Source: Sinorhizobium sp. RAC02
Lineage (GTDB): Bacteria > Pseudomonadota > Alphaproteobacteria > Rhizobiales > Rhizobiaceae
Length of the DNA stretch: 64,000 bases
Direction of reading: 5' to 3'
Assembly (NCBI RefSeq): GCF_001713395.1
Contig: NZ_CP016452.1
Coordinates: 744,001-808,000 of the forward strand
The translations under genes were made by a program, and so were the position numbers. Under the pieces are notes generated by a model. The model did no database searches. It had not been told where the DNA came from and saw only the letters and a program-made list of their open reading frames with translations. Shown piece after piece: positions 1-8,443 of this stretch (the stretch's first letter is position 1; each line of letters starts with the position of its first letter).

Positions 1-483
1 GGCACGTTCCTTGGCATCAATGCCGCCTTCATCTGGATCGTGCTCTTCGTCATCGGCTTCCACCTGCTCCTGCACCGCCACCGCTTCGGCAATCACGTCT
101 TCGCGACGGGTGGCAATCCCGGTGCCGCGACCGCAATCGGCATCAACACCAATCGTGTCAAGCTCATCGCCTTCGCGATTGCCGGCGGCATGGCGGCGGT
201 CGCGGGCATTCTCGCCACGGCCCGCGTCGGCAGCGTGCAGCCGGGACAGGGCGCAGGCCTCGAACTCCAGGCGATTGCCGCCTGCGTCATCGGCGGCCTG
301 TCGCTGCGCGGCGGCCGCGGCTCGATCATCGGCGTCTTCCTCGGCGTGCTGCTCATCCACACCATGACGGACGTTCTGTTGCTGTTGCGCGCGCCGGGCT
401 TCTATCTCGACATGTTCATCGCGACGCTGATCGTTCTGGCCGCCATCTTCAACCATCTCATCGAGCGGCGAGGTCTAGCGTGA
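1..483 (+). CDS. Sugar ABC transporter permease, RbsC/FrcC type (5' end missing)
   Basis: This is the C-terminal part (about 160 residues) of an inner-membrane permease for a ribose/fructose-type sugar ABC importer; the frame is open to the window edge, so the start is outside. Several hydrophobic segments are visible, with the glycine-rich stretch IGGLSLRGGRGS followed by IIGVFLGVLLIH, typical of the BPD_transp_2 family near its C-terminus. Its TGA overlaps the ATG of the ATPase gene by one base, so the two are translationally coupled. The kduI-kduD-kdgF genes downstream suggest a uronate or oligogalacturonide-derived sugar as substrate, but that is inferred from context only. Confidence 0.88.
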   Translation, partial: GTFLGINAAFIWIVLFVIGFHLLLHRHRFGNHVFATGGNPGAATAIGINTNRVKLIAFAIAGGMAAVAGILATARVGSVQPGQGAGLELQAIAACVIGGLSLRGGRGSIIGVFLGVLLIHTMTDVLLLLRAPGFYLDMFIATLIVLAAIFNHLIERRGLA

Positions 484-1214
484 TGTCGAACCTTCTCGAA
501 CTGCACAATATCTCCAAAAGTTTTGGTGCGCTGACGGCGCTCCGAAACCTCAGCTTCCACATCGGCGAAGGCGAAGTGGTGGGCCTGCTCGGCGACAACG
601 GCGCCGGCAAGTCGACGACCGTCAACCTGATCTCCGGCATCCACAAGCCAACCGAGGGTTACCTCAGCGTCGACGGCAAGAAGACCGCCTTCACCTGCCG
701 CTCGGATTCGGCCGATGCCGGTATCGAGACGATCTACCAGCATACCGCGCTGGTGGATTCCCTCTCGATCACCCGCAACATCTTCATGGGCCGCGAACTG
801 ACGGACCGCTTCGGCTTCCTTCGGCAGGCCGAGATGCGTGAGATCGCCATGGACGTGCTGCAGAACGCCGTGCACATTTCGGGCATCGATTCCCCGGATA
901 CGCTGGTCGGCAATCTTTCGGGCGGCCAGAAGCAGGCTGTGGCGATTGCCCGCGCCGTCTATTTCAAGAAACGCGTGCTGTTGCTCGACGAGCCGACCTC
1001 GGCACTCTCGGTGCGCGAGACGGAAGCGCTCCTCAATCAAGTGCTGAAGCTCAAGGCGGAGAACGTCTCCAGCGTGCTGGTGACGCACAATATCTATCAC
1101 GCCTACCAGGTCTGCGACCGCTTCGTGATCATGAGCCACGGCACCAAGGTGTTCGACGTCGACAAGGCCGACACCACGATCAACCAGTTGACCGAATATG
1201 TCGTGCTCACCTGA
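483..1214 (+). CDS. Sugar ABC transporter ATP-binding protein (single ABC domain)
   Basis: This 243-residue protein is the ATPase that would energise the permease encoded just upstream. Walker A (GDNGAGKST) lies at about residues 37-45, the signature LSGGQ at 145-149, Walker B (VLLLDE) at 165-170 and the switch histidine at 202. It has one nucleotide-binding domain, about half the length of the fused RbsA-type proteins, so it resembles the FrcA-type ATPases common in rhizobia. The ATG at 483 overlaps the permease stop; a GTG three bases earlier is possible but less likely. A 33-base gap separates it from kduI. Confidence 0.9.
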   Translation: MSNLLELHNISKSFGALTALRNLSFHIGEGEVVGLLGDNGAGKSTTVNLISGIHKPTEGYLSVDGKKTAFTCRSDSADAGIETIYQHTALVDSLSITRNIFMGRELTDRFGFLRQAEMREIAMDVLQNAVHISGIDSPDTLVGNLSGGQKQAVAIARAVYFKKRVLLLDEPTSALSVRETEALLNQVLKLKAENVSSVLVTHNIYHAYQVCDRFVIMSHGTKVFDVDKADTTINQLTEYVVLT

Positions 1215-1247
1215 CCCCAGAAAACCTGAAAGCAAGAGGCATATGCC

Positions 1248-2090
1248 GTGACAATTTCCGTATCAGTACGACAGGTCGTCGGGCCGCAGGACGCCGCAAG
1301 GCGCGACACACAGGGCCTGCGCGACGGTTTCGTCATCGAGGCGCTGTTCCGTCCAGGCGAGATCAACCTCACTTATAGCCACCTTGACCGCATGATCGTC
1401 GGCGGCATCGCGCCGCTTTCCGAAGCGCTGGTGATTGACCGTGTTGCCGAGACGGGCACGGAGCAGTTCCTTGAACGCCGAGAAGTGGCTGTCGTCAACA
1501 TCGGTGGGGCGGGCACTGTCGGCGTCGGTGGAAAAGACTACGCACTCGGCTTTCAGGAGGCCGTCTATATCGGGATGGGCGAGGGGCCATTGGCCTTCTC
1601 AAGTCACAACTCGGATGAGCCGGCCCTGTTCTATTTCCTGAGTGCGCCAGCCCATCGGGTTTGCCCGACCGTGCATATAACGCGCGAGATGGCGAAGAAG
1701 GTCGTGCTCGGCTCTGCCGAAGAATCCAACGCCCGCACCATCAACCAATATGTGCATCCGGATGTGTGCGAGAGCTGCCAGTTGCTCGTTGGCCTGACGA
1801 TGTTCGAGCCGGGCTCCGTCTGGAACACCATGCCGGCGCATGTGCATGACCGGCGTATGGAGGTCTATCTCTATTTCGGTATGCAGGAGGCGACGCGCAT
1901 CTTCCACTTCCTGGGAGAGCCCGGCGAGACGCGGCATGTCGTGCTTAAGAACCATGAGGCGGTGTTGTCGCCGGGCTGGTCGATCCATTCCGGCGCGGGC
2001 ACCGGGCGTTATGCCTTCATCTGGGCGATGGCCGGTGACAATATGAGCTTCACCGACATGGACAAGGTGCCGATGGAAGCGCTTCGATGA
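1248..2090 (+). CDS. kduI: 5-dehydro-4-deoxy-D-glucuronate isomerase KduI
   Basis: KduI is a cytoplasmic metal-dependent cupin that converts 5-keto-4-deoxyuronate (DKI) to 3-deoxy-D-glycero-2,5-hexodiulosonate in pectin and glycosaminoglycan breakdown. The 280-residue length is normal for the family. The expected zinc ligands are present as His198, His200, Glu205 and His247, in the motif HVHDRRME and near the C-terminus. A GTG start at 1248 is chosen because the nearby ATG at 1243 runs into a stop after two codons; an AGAGG lies upstream. The stop overlaps the start of kduD (ATGA), so the two are coupled. Confidence 0.95.
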   Translation: MTISVSVRQVVGPQDAARRDTQGLRDGFVIEALFRPGEINLTYSHLDRMIVGGIAPLSEALVIDRVAETGTEQFLERREVAVVNIGGAGTVGVGGKDYALGFQEAVYIGMGEGPLAFSSHNSDEPALFYFLSAPAHRVCPTVHITREMAKKVVLGSAEESNARTINQYVHPDVCESCQLLVGLTMFEPGSVWNTMPAHVHDRRMEVYLYFGMQEATRIFHFLGEPGETRHVVLKNHEAVLSPGWSIHSGAGTGRYAFIWAMAGDNMSFTDMDKVPMEALR

Positions 2091-2842
2091 ACCCGTTCGA
2101 TCTTTCCGGCCGCTGGGCCATCGTCACCGGCGCCAATACCGGCATCGGCCAGGCCATCGCCGTGGGGCTCGCGAGGGCCGGCGCCGATATCGTCGGCGTC
2201 GGGCGCTCTGCGATGACGGAGACTGCGGCGGAGGTCAGGGCTTCAGGCCGAAGGTTCGTCGCCCTCACAGCTGATCTTGCGAAGCCAGGCATCGCCGGAA
2301 AGGTCCTCGCCGAGGCTTTGGAAGCGGGCGCTATGCCTGATATCCTCGTCAACAATGCCGGCATCATCCGCCGCGCCGATGCGCTGGAGTTCACCGAAGA
2401 GGACTGGGATGCGGTGCTCGACACCAATCTGAAATCCGTCTTCTTCCTCTGTCAGGCTTTTGCAAAGGCGGCGATCGCGGCGGAGCGAAAGGCCAAGATC
2501 ATCAACATCGCCTCGCTACTCTCCTTCCAGGGCGGCATCCGCGTGCCGTCCTATACCGCAGCGAAGAGCGGCCTTGCCGGCCTCACCAAGCTGATGGCGA
2601 ACGAATGGGCGGCCAAGGGCATCAACGTCAATGCCATTGCGCCCGGCTACGTCGAGACCAACAACACGGTTGCTCTGCGGGCCGATGCCGAGCGCGACGC
2701 CGATATCCTAAAGCGCATTCCTGCCGGGCGCTGGGCGCGGGCGGACGACATGGCCGGCGCCGCCGTCTTCCTTGCGGCCCCGGCATCCGATTATGTGCAT
2801 GGCACCATCCTGCCGGTCGACGGCGGATGGCTTGCCCGATGA
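2087..2842 (+). CDS. kduD: 2-dehydro-3-deoxy-D-gluconate 5-dehydrogenase KduD
   Basis: This 251-residue classical short-chain dehydrogenase would reduce the KduI product to 2-keto-3-deoxygluconate with NAD(P)H. It has the cofactor motif TGANTGIG (residues 14-21), NNAG (89-92) and the catalytic Ser143, Tyr156 and Lys160. Many SDRs share these motifs, but the four-base overlap with kduI and the KduD-like length make the assignment firm. The next gene starts nine bases after its stop. Confidence 0.93.
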   Translation: MNPFDLSGRWAIVTGANTGIGQAIAVGLARAGADIVGVGRSAMTETAAEVRASGRRFVALTADLAKPGIAGKVLAEALEAGAMPDILVNNAGIIRRADALEFTEEDWDAVLDTNLKSVFFLCQAFAKAAIAAERKAKIINIASLLSFQGGIRVPSYTAAKSGLAGLTKLMANEWAAKGINVNAIAPGYVETNNTVALRADAERDADILKRIPAGRWARADDMAGAAVFLAAPASDYVHGTILPVDGGWLAR

Positions 2843-2850
2843 GAGGTCAT

Positions 2851-3177
2851 ATGCAGCCCTATACCCTGCCCGAAAACACCGTCTGGACCGAGGTCGCCCC
2901 CGGCAACCGCCGTGCCGTGCTGAGCCATCGCCCGGAACTGATGCTCGTTGCCTTCCGCTTTGAAGAAGGCGCTATCGGTGCCTTGCATTCGCACCCCCAT
3001 ACGCAGGTGAGCTACGTTGCCGAAGGCAGCTTTGACGTCACGGTGGATGGTGAGACCACCCGGCTTGGCCCCGGAAGCAGTTTCATCGTCGCCCCGAACC
3101 TCGTTCATGGGGTAGTCGCGCTGGCCCCGGGTCTGCTGATTGACACGTTTACGCCACGCCGCGACGATTTTTTATAG
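2851..3177 (+). CDS. kdgF: KdgF-like cupin, unsaturated uronate lyase
   Basis: This 108-residue single-domain cupin resembles KdgF, which speeds conversion of 4,5-unsaturated galacturonate monomers to the open DKI form, the substrate of KduI. Metal-binding residues are visible as His46, His48 and Gln52 (HSHPHTQ) and His86 (LVHG), and the C-terminal DTFTPRRDDF stretch is like that of KdgF. Start 2851 has GAGAGG just upstream; an in-frame ATG at 2839 overlapping the kduD stop is the alternative. With kduI and kduD it gives three consecutive steps of unsaturated uronate catabolism in one operon. Confidence 0.85.
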   Translation: MQPYTLPENTVWTEVAPGNRRAVLSHRPELMLVAFRFEEGAIGALHSHPHTQVSYVAEGSFDVTVDGETTRLGPGSSFIVAPNLVHGVVALAPGLLIDTFTPRRDDFL

Positions 3178-3293
3178 GTTTTTGACGATTGGTACTCTGA
3201 ATGCCATTGCCGAGAAGCTGAAGTGGCGATCGAAGGTGATTTTTATTGCCTGCATGCCGTCGAAGCCAAACGGCTCGGAACACTCGCAAACAA

Positions 3294-3800
3294 TCACAAG
3301 GTTTGATCGCGTTGGTTTCGTCCCACGCCGGTGCGCACAGCTTGTCGTCCAAGCAGGATCGCGACAGCCAACAGAGCACCCTGGGCTGCGAGGAACGGTG
3401 GCTCGCTGCCGTTCGGTGCCAGATCGTTCAGCACCGGAACCTTCAGGAAAGCCTGCACGATCAGCACGAAGAGGTTGAGGTAGAGCCCGATCGACGCGGT
3501 GATCGCATAGAGAGGGCGTGCCCGGCCCTTGAGGCCGTAGCCGTACAGCGCTGCTAAGGCGACGGCCAGGATGGCAGTCGAGATGATGCCGACGCCAAGC
3601 GCCGGGGTGAAGGTGCTGATCGGGAAGAGGAAGCTGGTCAGCGTGGTCGCGGTGGTCGTGGCGAGGAACAGCGCCGTCATGCGCGGCATCCACCGCCCCG
3701 CGGCAAAAGCGGGCAGGGCGATGAGGCCGGCGGCGATGCCGATGAAGCTCAGCACGACATGCAAAGTGGTGAATTGGGAAATGGTAAGACCGAGGATCAT
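3294..3800 (-). CDS. Small multi-pass membrane protein, function unknown
   Basis: This 168-residue protein has four hydrophobic segments (about residues 5-30, 40-62, 68-90 and 98-118) and a short C-terminal tail, so it is probably an inner-membrane protein. I recognise no catalytic motif and no named family. It is the last gene of a minus-strand operon, starting 12 bases after the stop of the SDR gene. Its role may relate to the redox or hydrolytic chemistry of the two genes before it, but nothing in the sequence says how. It faces kdgF convergently. Confidence 0.75.
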   Translation of the reverse strand: MILGLTISQFTTLHVVLSFIGIAAGLIALPAFAAGRWMPRMTALFLATTTATTLTSFLFPISTFTPALGVGIISTAILAVALAALYGYGLKGRARPLYAITASIGLYLNLFVLIVQAFLKVPVLNDLAPNGSEPPFLAAQGALLAVAILLGRQAVRTGVGRNQRDQTL

Positions 3801-3812
3801 GATCGGCTCCCG

Positions 3813-4604
3813 TCAATTCTTGTTGTGCAGGCCGTAGCGAACGGCAGCGTGGGCGAGCGACAGATTGGGCCGGAGGGCGTCGCGGGTGGCAAGGAAGGCG
3901 TCAAGATCAGCCGATTCCGGCAGTGCGGGAACAGTCAGCACCTCACCCAGATCGAGACCTGCCAGCGCAGCATCGACCATCTCCTCGACATCCATCACCA
4001 TGGCGGCGGGTATGGTTTCGAGCTTTTCCTCCTCCCAGATCGCGGTACGGGTAATGCCCGGCAGCACGCCCTGCACCCGGACGCCGGCGGGCGAAAGCTG
4101 CGCCTGCAAGGCTTCGGTGAAGGCCAGCACGAAGGCTTTCGTGGCGGGATAGACGGCGGTGAAGGCGGCCGGCATCAGCGCGGTGACGGAGGTGATGTTG
4201 ATGATCGTGCCCTGGCCTGCGGCCGCAAGGCGCGGGGCGACGGCGGCGGCGAGCCTTGTGACGGCGAGGATGTTGAGGTTGATCATGCCGGTCACATAGG
4301 CCGGGTCGAGTTCGGTGATCATGCCTTCCCCGGCAATGCCGGCATTGTTGACGAGGCCGGTGATGGCGGCGTCTTCCCGGAGGCGCGCTTCGACCTTCGC
4401 CAGTCCCTCGGCGGCGCCGAGATCGGCGGGCAGGATTTCGACGGTGACGCCATGATCCTTCTGCAAGCGTTCGGCCAGGGCCGCCAGTTTTTCGGCACGG
4501 CGGGCGACGAGCACCAGGTTGTTGCCGCGGCGGGCGAGGCGGTCTGCATAAACGGCGCCGATGCCGTCGGATGCGCCGGTGACGAGAAATGTGGTCTTGC
4601 TCAT
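3813..4604 (-). CDS. Short-chain dehydrogenase/reductase, YdfG/DltE-like
   Basis: This 263-residue NAD(P)-dependent oxidoreductase has the cofactor motif TGASDGIG near the N-terminus, NNAG in the middle, and a catalytic set with YPATK supplying Tyr and Lys. The longer C-terminus and LVARR segment after the second strand resemble the NADPH-preferring classical SDRs. The substrate cannot be told. It starts 23 bases after the stop of the alpha/beta hydrolase gene, so it belongs to the same minus-strand operon. Confidence 0.88.
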   Translation of the reverse strand: MSKTTFLVTGASDGIGAVYADRLARRGNNLVLVARRAEKLAALAERLQKDHGVTVEILPADLGAAEGLAKVEARLREDAAITGLVNNAGIAGEGMITELDPAYVTGMINLNILAVTRLAAAVAPRLAAAGQGTIINITSVTALMPAAFTAVYPATKAFVLAFTEALQAQLSPAGVRVQGVLPGITRTAIWEEEKLETIPAAMVMDVEEMVDAALAGLDLGEVLTVPALPESADLDAFLATRDALRPNLSLAHAAVRYGLHNKN

Positions 4605-4627
4605 GTCTGTCTCCTTAGGGATGGGTT

Positions 4628-5455
4628 TCAGGCGTTGATGAAGTCGAGAAGGTCGGCATTGAACCGGTCCTGATGGGTCTGCGTCAGGCCGTGGTCGGCG
4701 CCTTCGTAAACCTTCAGCACGGCATGCTTGACGATCTGGACGGTGGAAAGCGCGGCAGCGCCAATCGGCACGATCTGGTCGTCATCGCCGTGCAGAACCA
4801 GCGTCGGCTTGTCGAAGGCTTTCAGGTCCTGATGGAAGTCGCTCTCGGAAAAGGCACGGATGCTATCGAGCTGACCCTTGAGGCCGCCCATCATGCCCTG
4901 CCGCCAAAACTCTTCGCGAATGCCCTCGGAGATCGCCGCACCCGCCCGATTGTAACCGTAGAAGGGTGTGGTCAGGTCCCTGAAGAACTGGCTGCGGTTG
5001 TCATAGGTGCCCTTGCGAATACCGTCGAAGGCGTCGATGGGCAGGCCGCCCGGATTAGCCTCGGTCTTCAGCATCAACGGCGGTACGGCGCCAATCAGCG
5101 CGATCTTGGCGACTCGGCTCGTGCCGTGGCGGCCGACATAGCGGGTGACTTCGCCGCCGCCGGTGGAGTGGCCGATGAGGATGATATCGTGAAGGTCAAG
5201 CTGCTCGATCAGTTCGGCAAGGTCATCGCCATACTGGTCCATCGTGTTGTTGTACCAGACCTGGTCGGAACGGCCGTGACTGCGGCGGTCGTGGGCAATG
5301 GTGCGAAAGCCCTGGTTGGCGAAAAACACCATCTGCGCATCCCAGGCGTCGGCGCTGAGCGGCCAGCCATGCGAAAAGATGATCGGCTGGCCGTCCTTCG
5401 AGCCCCAGTCCTTGTAGAAGATGTTCGTGCCGTCCTTGGTGGTGATCGTCGCCAT
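4628..5455 (-). CDS. Alpha/beta hydrolase, non-haem chloroperoxidase (arylesterase) family
   Basis: This 275-residue cytoplasmic hydrolase matches the cofactor-free chloroperoxidase/esterase group. The nucleophile elbow GHSTG places Ser97; Asp226 in GDDDQIVP and His255 in GADHG complete the triad, and an HGWP oxyanion motif lies near residue 29. The start at 5455 is preceded by AGAGGAGA; an upstream extension in the same frame lacks such a site. Family members hydrolyse esters and can form peracids, which could explain pairing with a regulator and a reductase, but the natural substrate is unknown. It is divergent from the GlxA-type regulator. Confidence 0.92.
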   Translation of the reverse strand: MATITTKDGTNIFYKDWGSKDGQPIIFSHGWPLSADAWDAQMVFFANQGFRTIAHDRRSHGRSDQVWYNNTMDQYGDDLAELIEQLDLHDIILIGHSTGGGEVTRYVGRHGTSRVAKIALIGAVPPLMLKTEANPGGLPIDAFDGIRKGTYDNRSQFFRDLTTPFYGYNRAGAAISEGIREEFWRQGMMGGLKGQLDSIRAFSESDFHQDLKAFDKPTLVLHGDDDQIVPIGAAALSTVQIVKHAVLKVYEGADHGLTQTHQDRFNADLLDFINA

Positions 5456-5586
5456 TGTTCTGTCTCCTCTGGTCGGGGGCTTGATTGCCTCCCGTGTGAA
5501 TAGAGATACTCTGGCAGACATCGCGGCTGAATTGGCGCTTCTGACAGAAGCCGAGCCGAAACTGACAAAGAGCGGAGAGCGTGGAC

Positions 5587-6555
5587 ATGGCGACAAAGAC
5601 ACTGGAAGTCGGGCTGGTGCTCTATCGCGATTGCCAGATTGCCATGGTGCACGGCATCACCGATCTCTTCGCCATCGCCTCGATCTTTTCACAGGAGCGC
5701 GGCGGGCCGGCCTTGCGCGTCAGCCACTGGCGAGCGGAGGAGGACGGCCGCTTTTCCCGCTGTTACGACACCGATGCGGGCGCGACCGGCCAGCCGGATA
5801 TTCTTATCGTGCCCGGCCGGCTGACGGGACCGGCCGAGGCTGAGGAAGCAAAACCCTATGCCCGCTGGCTGCTCGACCGCCACGCGCAGGGCGCGACGCT
5901 AGCGGCCACCTGCGGCGGCACCTTTATTCTCGCCGCGACGGGCCTGCTTTCCGGTCGCTCCGCCACCACGCACTGGTTGTTCGCCGAGCGGTTTCGCGAG
6001 CGCTTTCCCGAAGTGCGCATGGAGCCAGACAAGATCGTCATCGAGGATGGCGACATCATCACCGCCGGCGGGCTGATGGCCTGGACCGACCTTGGCCTTC
6101 GCATCGTTGACCGCCTGCTCGGCCCCTCGGTGACGATCGAGACGGGAAAATTCCTGCTGATCGACCCGGCCGGCCGCGAGCAGCGGCACTACAGCAATTT
6201 CTCCCCGCGACTGATGCATGGCGACGAGGCGATCCTGAAGGTGCAGCACTGGCTGCAGGAACGCGCCGGAAGGCCGACCAGCATCGCCGACATGGCCGGC
6301 CAGGCGCGGCTGGAAGAGCGCACGTTCTTGCGCCGCTTCAAGACCGCGACCGGCATGAAGCCGATCGAATATGTCCAGCATCTCAGGATCGGGAAGGCGC
6401 GGGAGCTCTTGGAATTCACCCGGCGCACCGTCGACCAGATCGCCTGGGCGGTGGGCTATGAGGACGCCGCCGCCTTCCGCCGGGTGTTCCACCGCATTCT
6501 CGGCCTGTCGCCGGGCGAATACCGCAGCCGCTTCTCTGTCGCCGCGGTGGCGTGA
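5587..6555 (+). CDS. GlxA-type AraC family regulator with DJ-1/PfpI domain
   Basis: This 322-residue protein joins an N-terminal DJ-1/PfpI-like domain (about residues 1-185, with the nucleophile-elbow-like ATCGGTF) to a C-terminal AraC double helix-turn-helix (about 220-318, ending [10 protein letters not shown]). Such GlxA/CdhR-type proteins usually control nearby catabolic genes. It is transcribed away from the hydrolase-SDR-membrane operon across 131 bases, so it is the likely regulator of that operon. A GTG six bases upstream is an alternative start. Confidence 0.9.
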   Translation: MATKTLEVGLVLYRDCQIAMVHGITDLFAIASIFSQERGGPALRVSHWRAEEDGRFSRCYDTDAGATGQPDILIVPGRLTGPAEAEEAKPYARWLLDRHAQGATLAATCGGTFILAATGLLSGRSATTHWLFAERFRERFPEVRMEPDKIVIEDGDIITAGGLMAWTDLGLRIVDRLLGPSVTIETGKFLLIDPAGREQRHYSNFSPRLMHGDEAILKVQHWLQERAGRPTSIADMAGQARLEERTFLRRFKTATGMKPIEYVQHLRIGKARELLEFTRRTVDQIAWAVGYEDAAAFRRVFHRILGLSPGEYRSRFSVAAVA

Positions 6556-7009
6556 AAAAAAACGCGCTGAGATACAATCAAGATCTACGACGACACGGCC
6601 TTCGGTATGTAACTGCTTTTCAAAACGGCCGCTTTTCAGGGCTCAGCGCAGTTCTTGTCGCTGGTTGTCGATGAGTTCATCTCAGCCGAATTACCCCCTA
6701 ACCATTAAGTTGCTTACGACGTGACATCGCCGTCCCGTCGCCTTCGTCCATTTTGGCGCCATAACGGCCCTGATCGTTGCTCGCATAGGCACGCGTTCCA
6801 ACCACTCCATGCAACAAGTCTGCACGACATCCAGTTCGCGACGCTGGAACCACTCGCGGCGAACTAAGATGCCAACCCCTTCGATATCGGCAAGCCGCCG
6901 GGCGCTCGTCGATCAAATCATAAACTTGCCCAGCGCTCGGTGAACGGGGCGACTATTCGATTTCGCTCAAGAGCCTGCCGCGCGTTTACGAGATCGCCGT
7001 TGGACTTCT
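6556..7009. other. Long intergenic stretch with no convincing gene
   Basis: I found no reading frame here with a recognisable family or a good ribosome-binding site. Together with the ATPase stub that follows, the degenerate composition suggests a graveyard of eroded genes rather than a regulatory region. Confidence 0.5.
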
Positions 7010-7165
7010 TCAGCCCTGCGTGAAGCGGGAGATGAATTGGTCGAAGCGCTGGCTGGCGCCACCGCCGAATAGTTGCTGCGGCGGACCTTCGGCATGGATG
7101 CGGCCCTGTTCCAGGAAGACGATCCGGCTGGAGACGTCCCGGGCAAACGCCTCTCTCGGGCTCGT
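7010..7165 (-). pseudogene. 3' remnant of a polar amino-acid ABC transporter ATPase
   Basis: On the minus strand this stretch reads as the last 50 or so residues of a HisP/GlnQ-type ATPase: FARDVSSRIVFLEQGRIHAE, then EGPPQQLFGG and RFDQFISRFTQG before a TGA at 7010-7012. These are the residues that follow the H-loop in that family. The frame is lost upstream (higher coordinates) and there is no Walker A, signature or Walker B. No partner permease or binding protein is nearby, so this is a dead stub left by a deletion. Confidence 0.75.
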
Positions 7166-7446
7166 TGCTTGTCCGTTTGTTCCGAAAACACCGGGTCCTG
7201 GAAACTACTATTTCGAACAATCCCGAGATCGGCCGCAGCGGACTTCGGTTGGCCGGTTGGTGCAAGCCCTTAAAGAGGCGGCACATTCATCGATGCGGAC
7301 GATTTAGCGTGGGTAGCCAGTTCGGATCCGTTCAAGACAACATCTACTTAGCCCCGTAGTCAGGCTAGGCCGCCCGGAATTAGGAGAAAAAACTACGGAC
7401 CGGCGCAAGGTTGGAATGGGTGCTCTAGAGTCGTGGTAAAATCTAT
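7166..7446. other. Noncoding region upstream of ssuA
   Basis: No supported gene is seen. The last 60 bases become AT-rich and lead into the inverted repeat upstream of ssuA, so the ssuA promoter probably lies at the right end of this stretch. Confidence 0.45.
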
Positions 7447-7465
7447 AGATTATATATTCTAATCT
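7447..7465. promoter_or_regulatory. Inverted repeat upstream of ssuA, candidate operator
   Basis: AGATTA at 7447-7452 and TAATCT at 7460-7465 form a perfect 6-base inverted repeat with a 7-base AT-only-but-one spacer. It ends 24 bases before the ssuA ATG in an AT-rich island unlike the GC-rich surroundings. Size and position suit a dimeric regulator such as the Crp/Fnr protein at the other end of the cluster. The TATTCT within it recurs upstream of that regulator (14279-14284). Confidence 0.45.
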
Positions 7466-7489
7466 GAGAATGTGCCGCAGGGGAGCGCC

Positions 7490-8443
7490 ATGAAGATTTC
7501 TCGACGCCTGTTTTCCATGACCCTGGCCGCCTCTGTCGCGCTGCCTTTCCTCAAGCTCGGTCCGGCCGCGGCCGCCGATAAGGTGGTGCGCATCGGCTAC
7601 CAGAAGTACGGCACGCTGGTGCTGCTTAAGGGCAAGGGTCTCCTGGAGCCCAAGCTTGAGAAGATCGGCTACACCGTCACCTGGGCGGAGTTCCCCGGTG
7701 GCCCGCAGCTGCTGGAAGCGCTGAACATCGGCGCGGTCGATTTCGGCGCGACCGGCGAGACGCCGCCGATCTTCGCGCAGGCCGCAGGCGCTCCGCTCGT
7801 CTACATCGCACACGAACCGCCGGCGCCGCGCGGCGAGGCGATCCTCGTTCCGAAGGACAGCCCCATCAAGACCGTCGCCGAGCTCAAGGGCAAGACGGTC
7901 GCGCTGAACAAGGGCTCGAACGTTCACTTCCTACTGGTCAAGGCGCTGGAAGAGGCGGGCCTCCAATACAGCGACGTCAAGACCTCCTTCCTGCCGCCGG
8001 CCGACGCGCGCGCCGCCTTCGAGCAGGGTGCGGTCGATGCCTGGGTGATCTGGGATCCCTTCCAGGCCGCCGCGGAAGTGGCGATCGAGGCCCGTGAACT
8101 GCGCAACGGCGAAGGCATCGTTCCGAACCACCAGTTCTACCTTGGTGCAAAGCCCTTCGTGGACGCAAATCCGGACGTCATCAGCGTCCTGATCGAAGCC
8201 ATCGCAGAGGTGGACACATGGGCTAAGTCGAACACCGCCGCCGCTGCCGCGGAGCTCGCCCCGTCCGTCGGCATTCCGGAGGACGTGCTTGCCGTTGCGC
8301 TGGAGCGCCAATCCTACGGCATCAAGCCGCTCGATGAGAGCGTGGTCCAGCAGCAGCAGGTGATCGCGGATACGTTCTTCGATCTTGGCCTCATCCCCAA
8401 CAAGATCTCGATTGCGGATGTCGTGCACAAGGGCGGTGCCTGA
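7490..8443 (+). CDS. ssuA: Aliphatic sulfonate ABC transporter substrate-binding protein
   Basis: This 317-residue periplasmic binding protein resembles SsuA, which captures alkanesulfonates. Family stretches visible are RIGYQKYGTL, EFPGGPQLLEALNIG, TGETPPIFAQAAG and PADARAAFEQG with DAWVIWDP. Residues 1-27 form a signal peptide with SRR followed by a hydrophobic run and a cleavage region near AAAAD, so Tat export is possible. The ATG at 7490 has AGGGGAG upstream; an in-frame GTG at 7472 is less likely. The stop overlaps the permease ATG by one base. Confidence 0.9.
   Translation: MKISRRLFSMTLAASVALPFLKLGPAAAADKVVRIGYQKYGTLVLLKGKGLLEPKLEKIGYTVTWAEFPGGPQLLEALNIGAVDFGATGETPPIFAQAAGAPLVYIAHEPPAPRGEAILVPKDSPIKTVAELKGKTVALNKGSNVHFLLVKALEEAGLQYSDVKTSFLPPADARAAFEQGAVDAWVIWDPFQAAAEVAIEARELRNGEGIVPNHQFYLGAKPFVDANPDVISVLIEAIAEVDTWAKSNTAAAAAELAPSVGIPEDVLAVALERQSYGIKPLDESVVQQQQVIADTFFDLGLIPNKISIADVVHKGGA

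Noticed and set aside
6698..6916. Possible 72-residue protein on the minus strand
   Set aside because: No family similarity and it lies in a decayed region.
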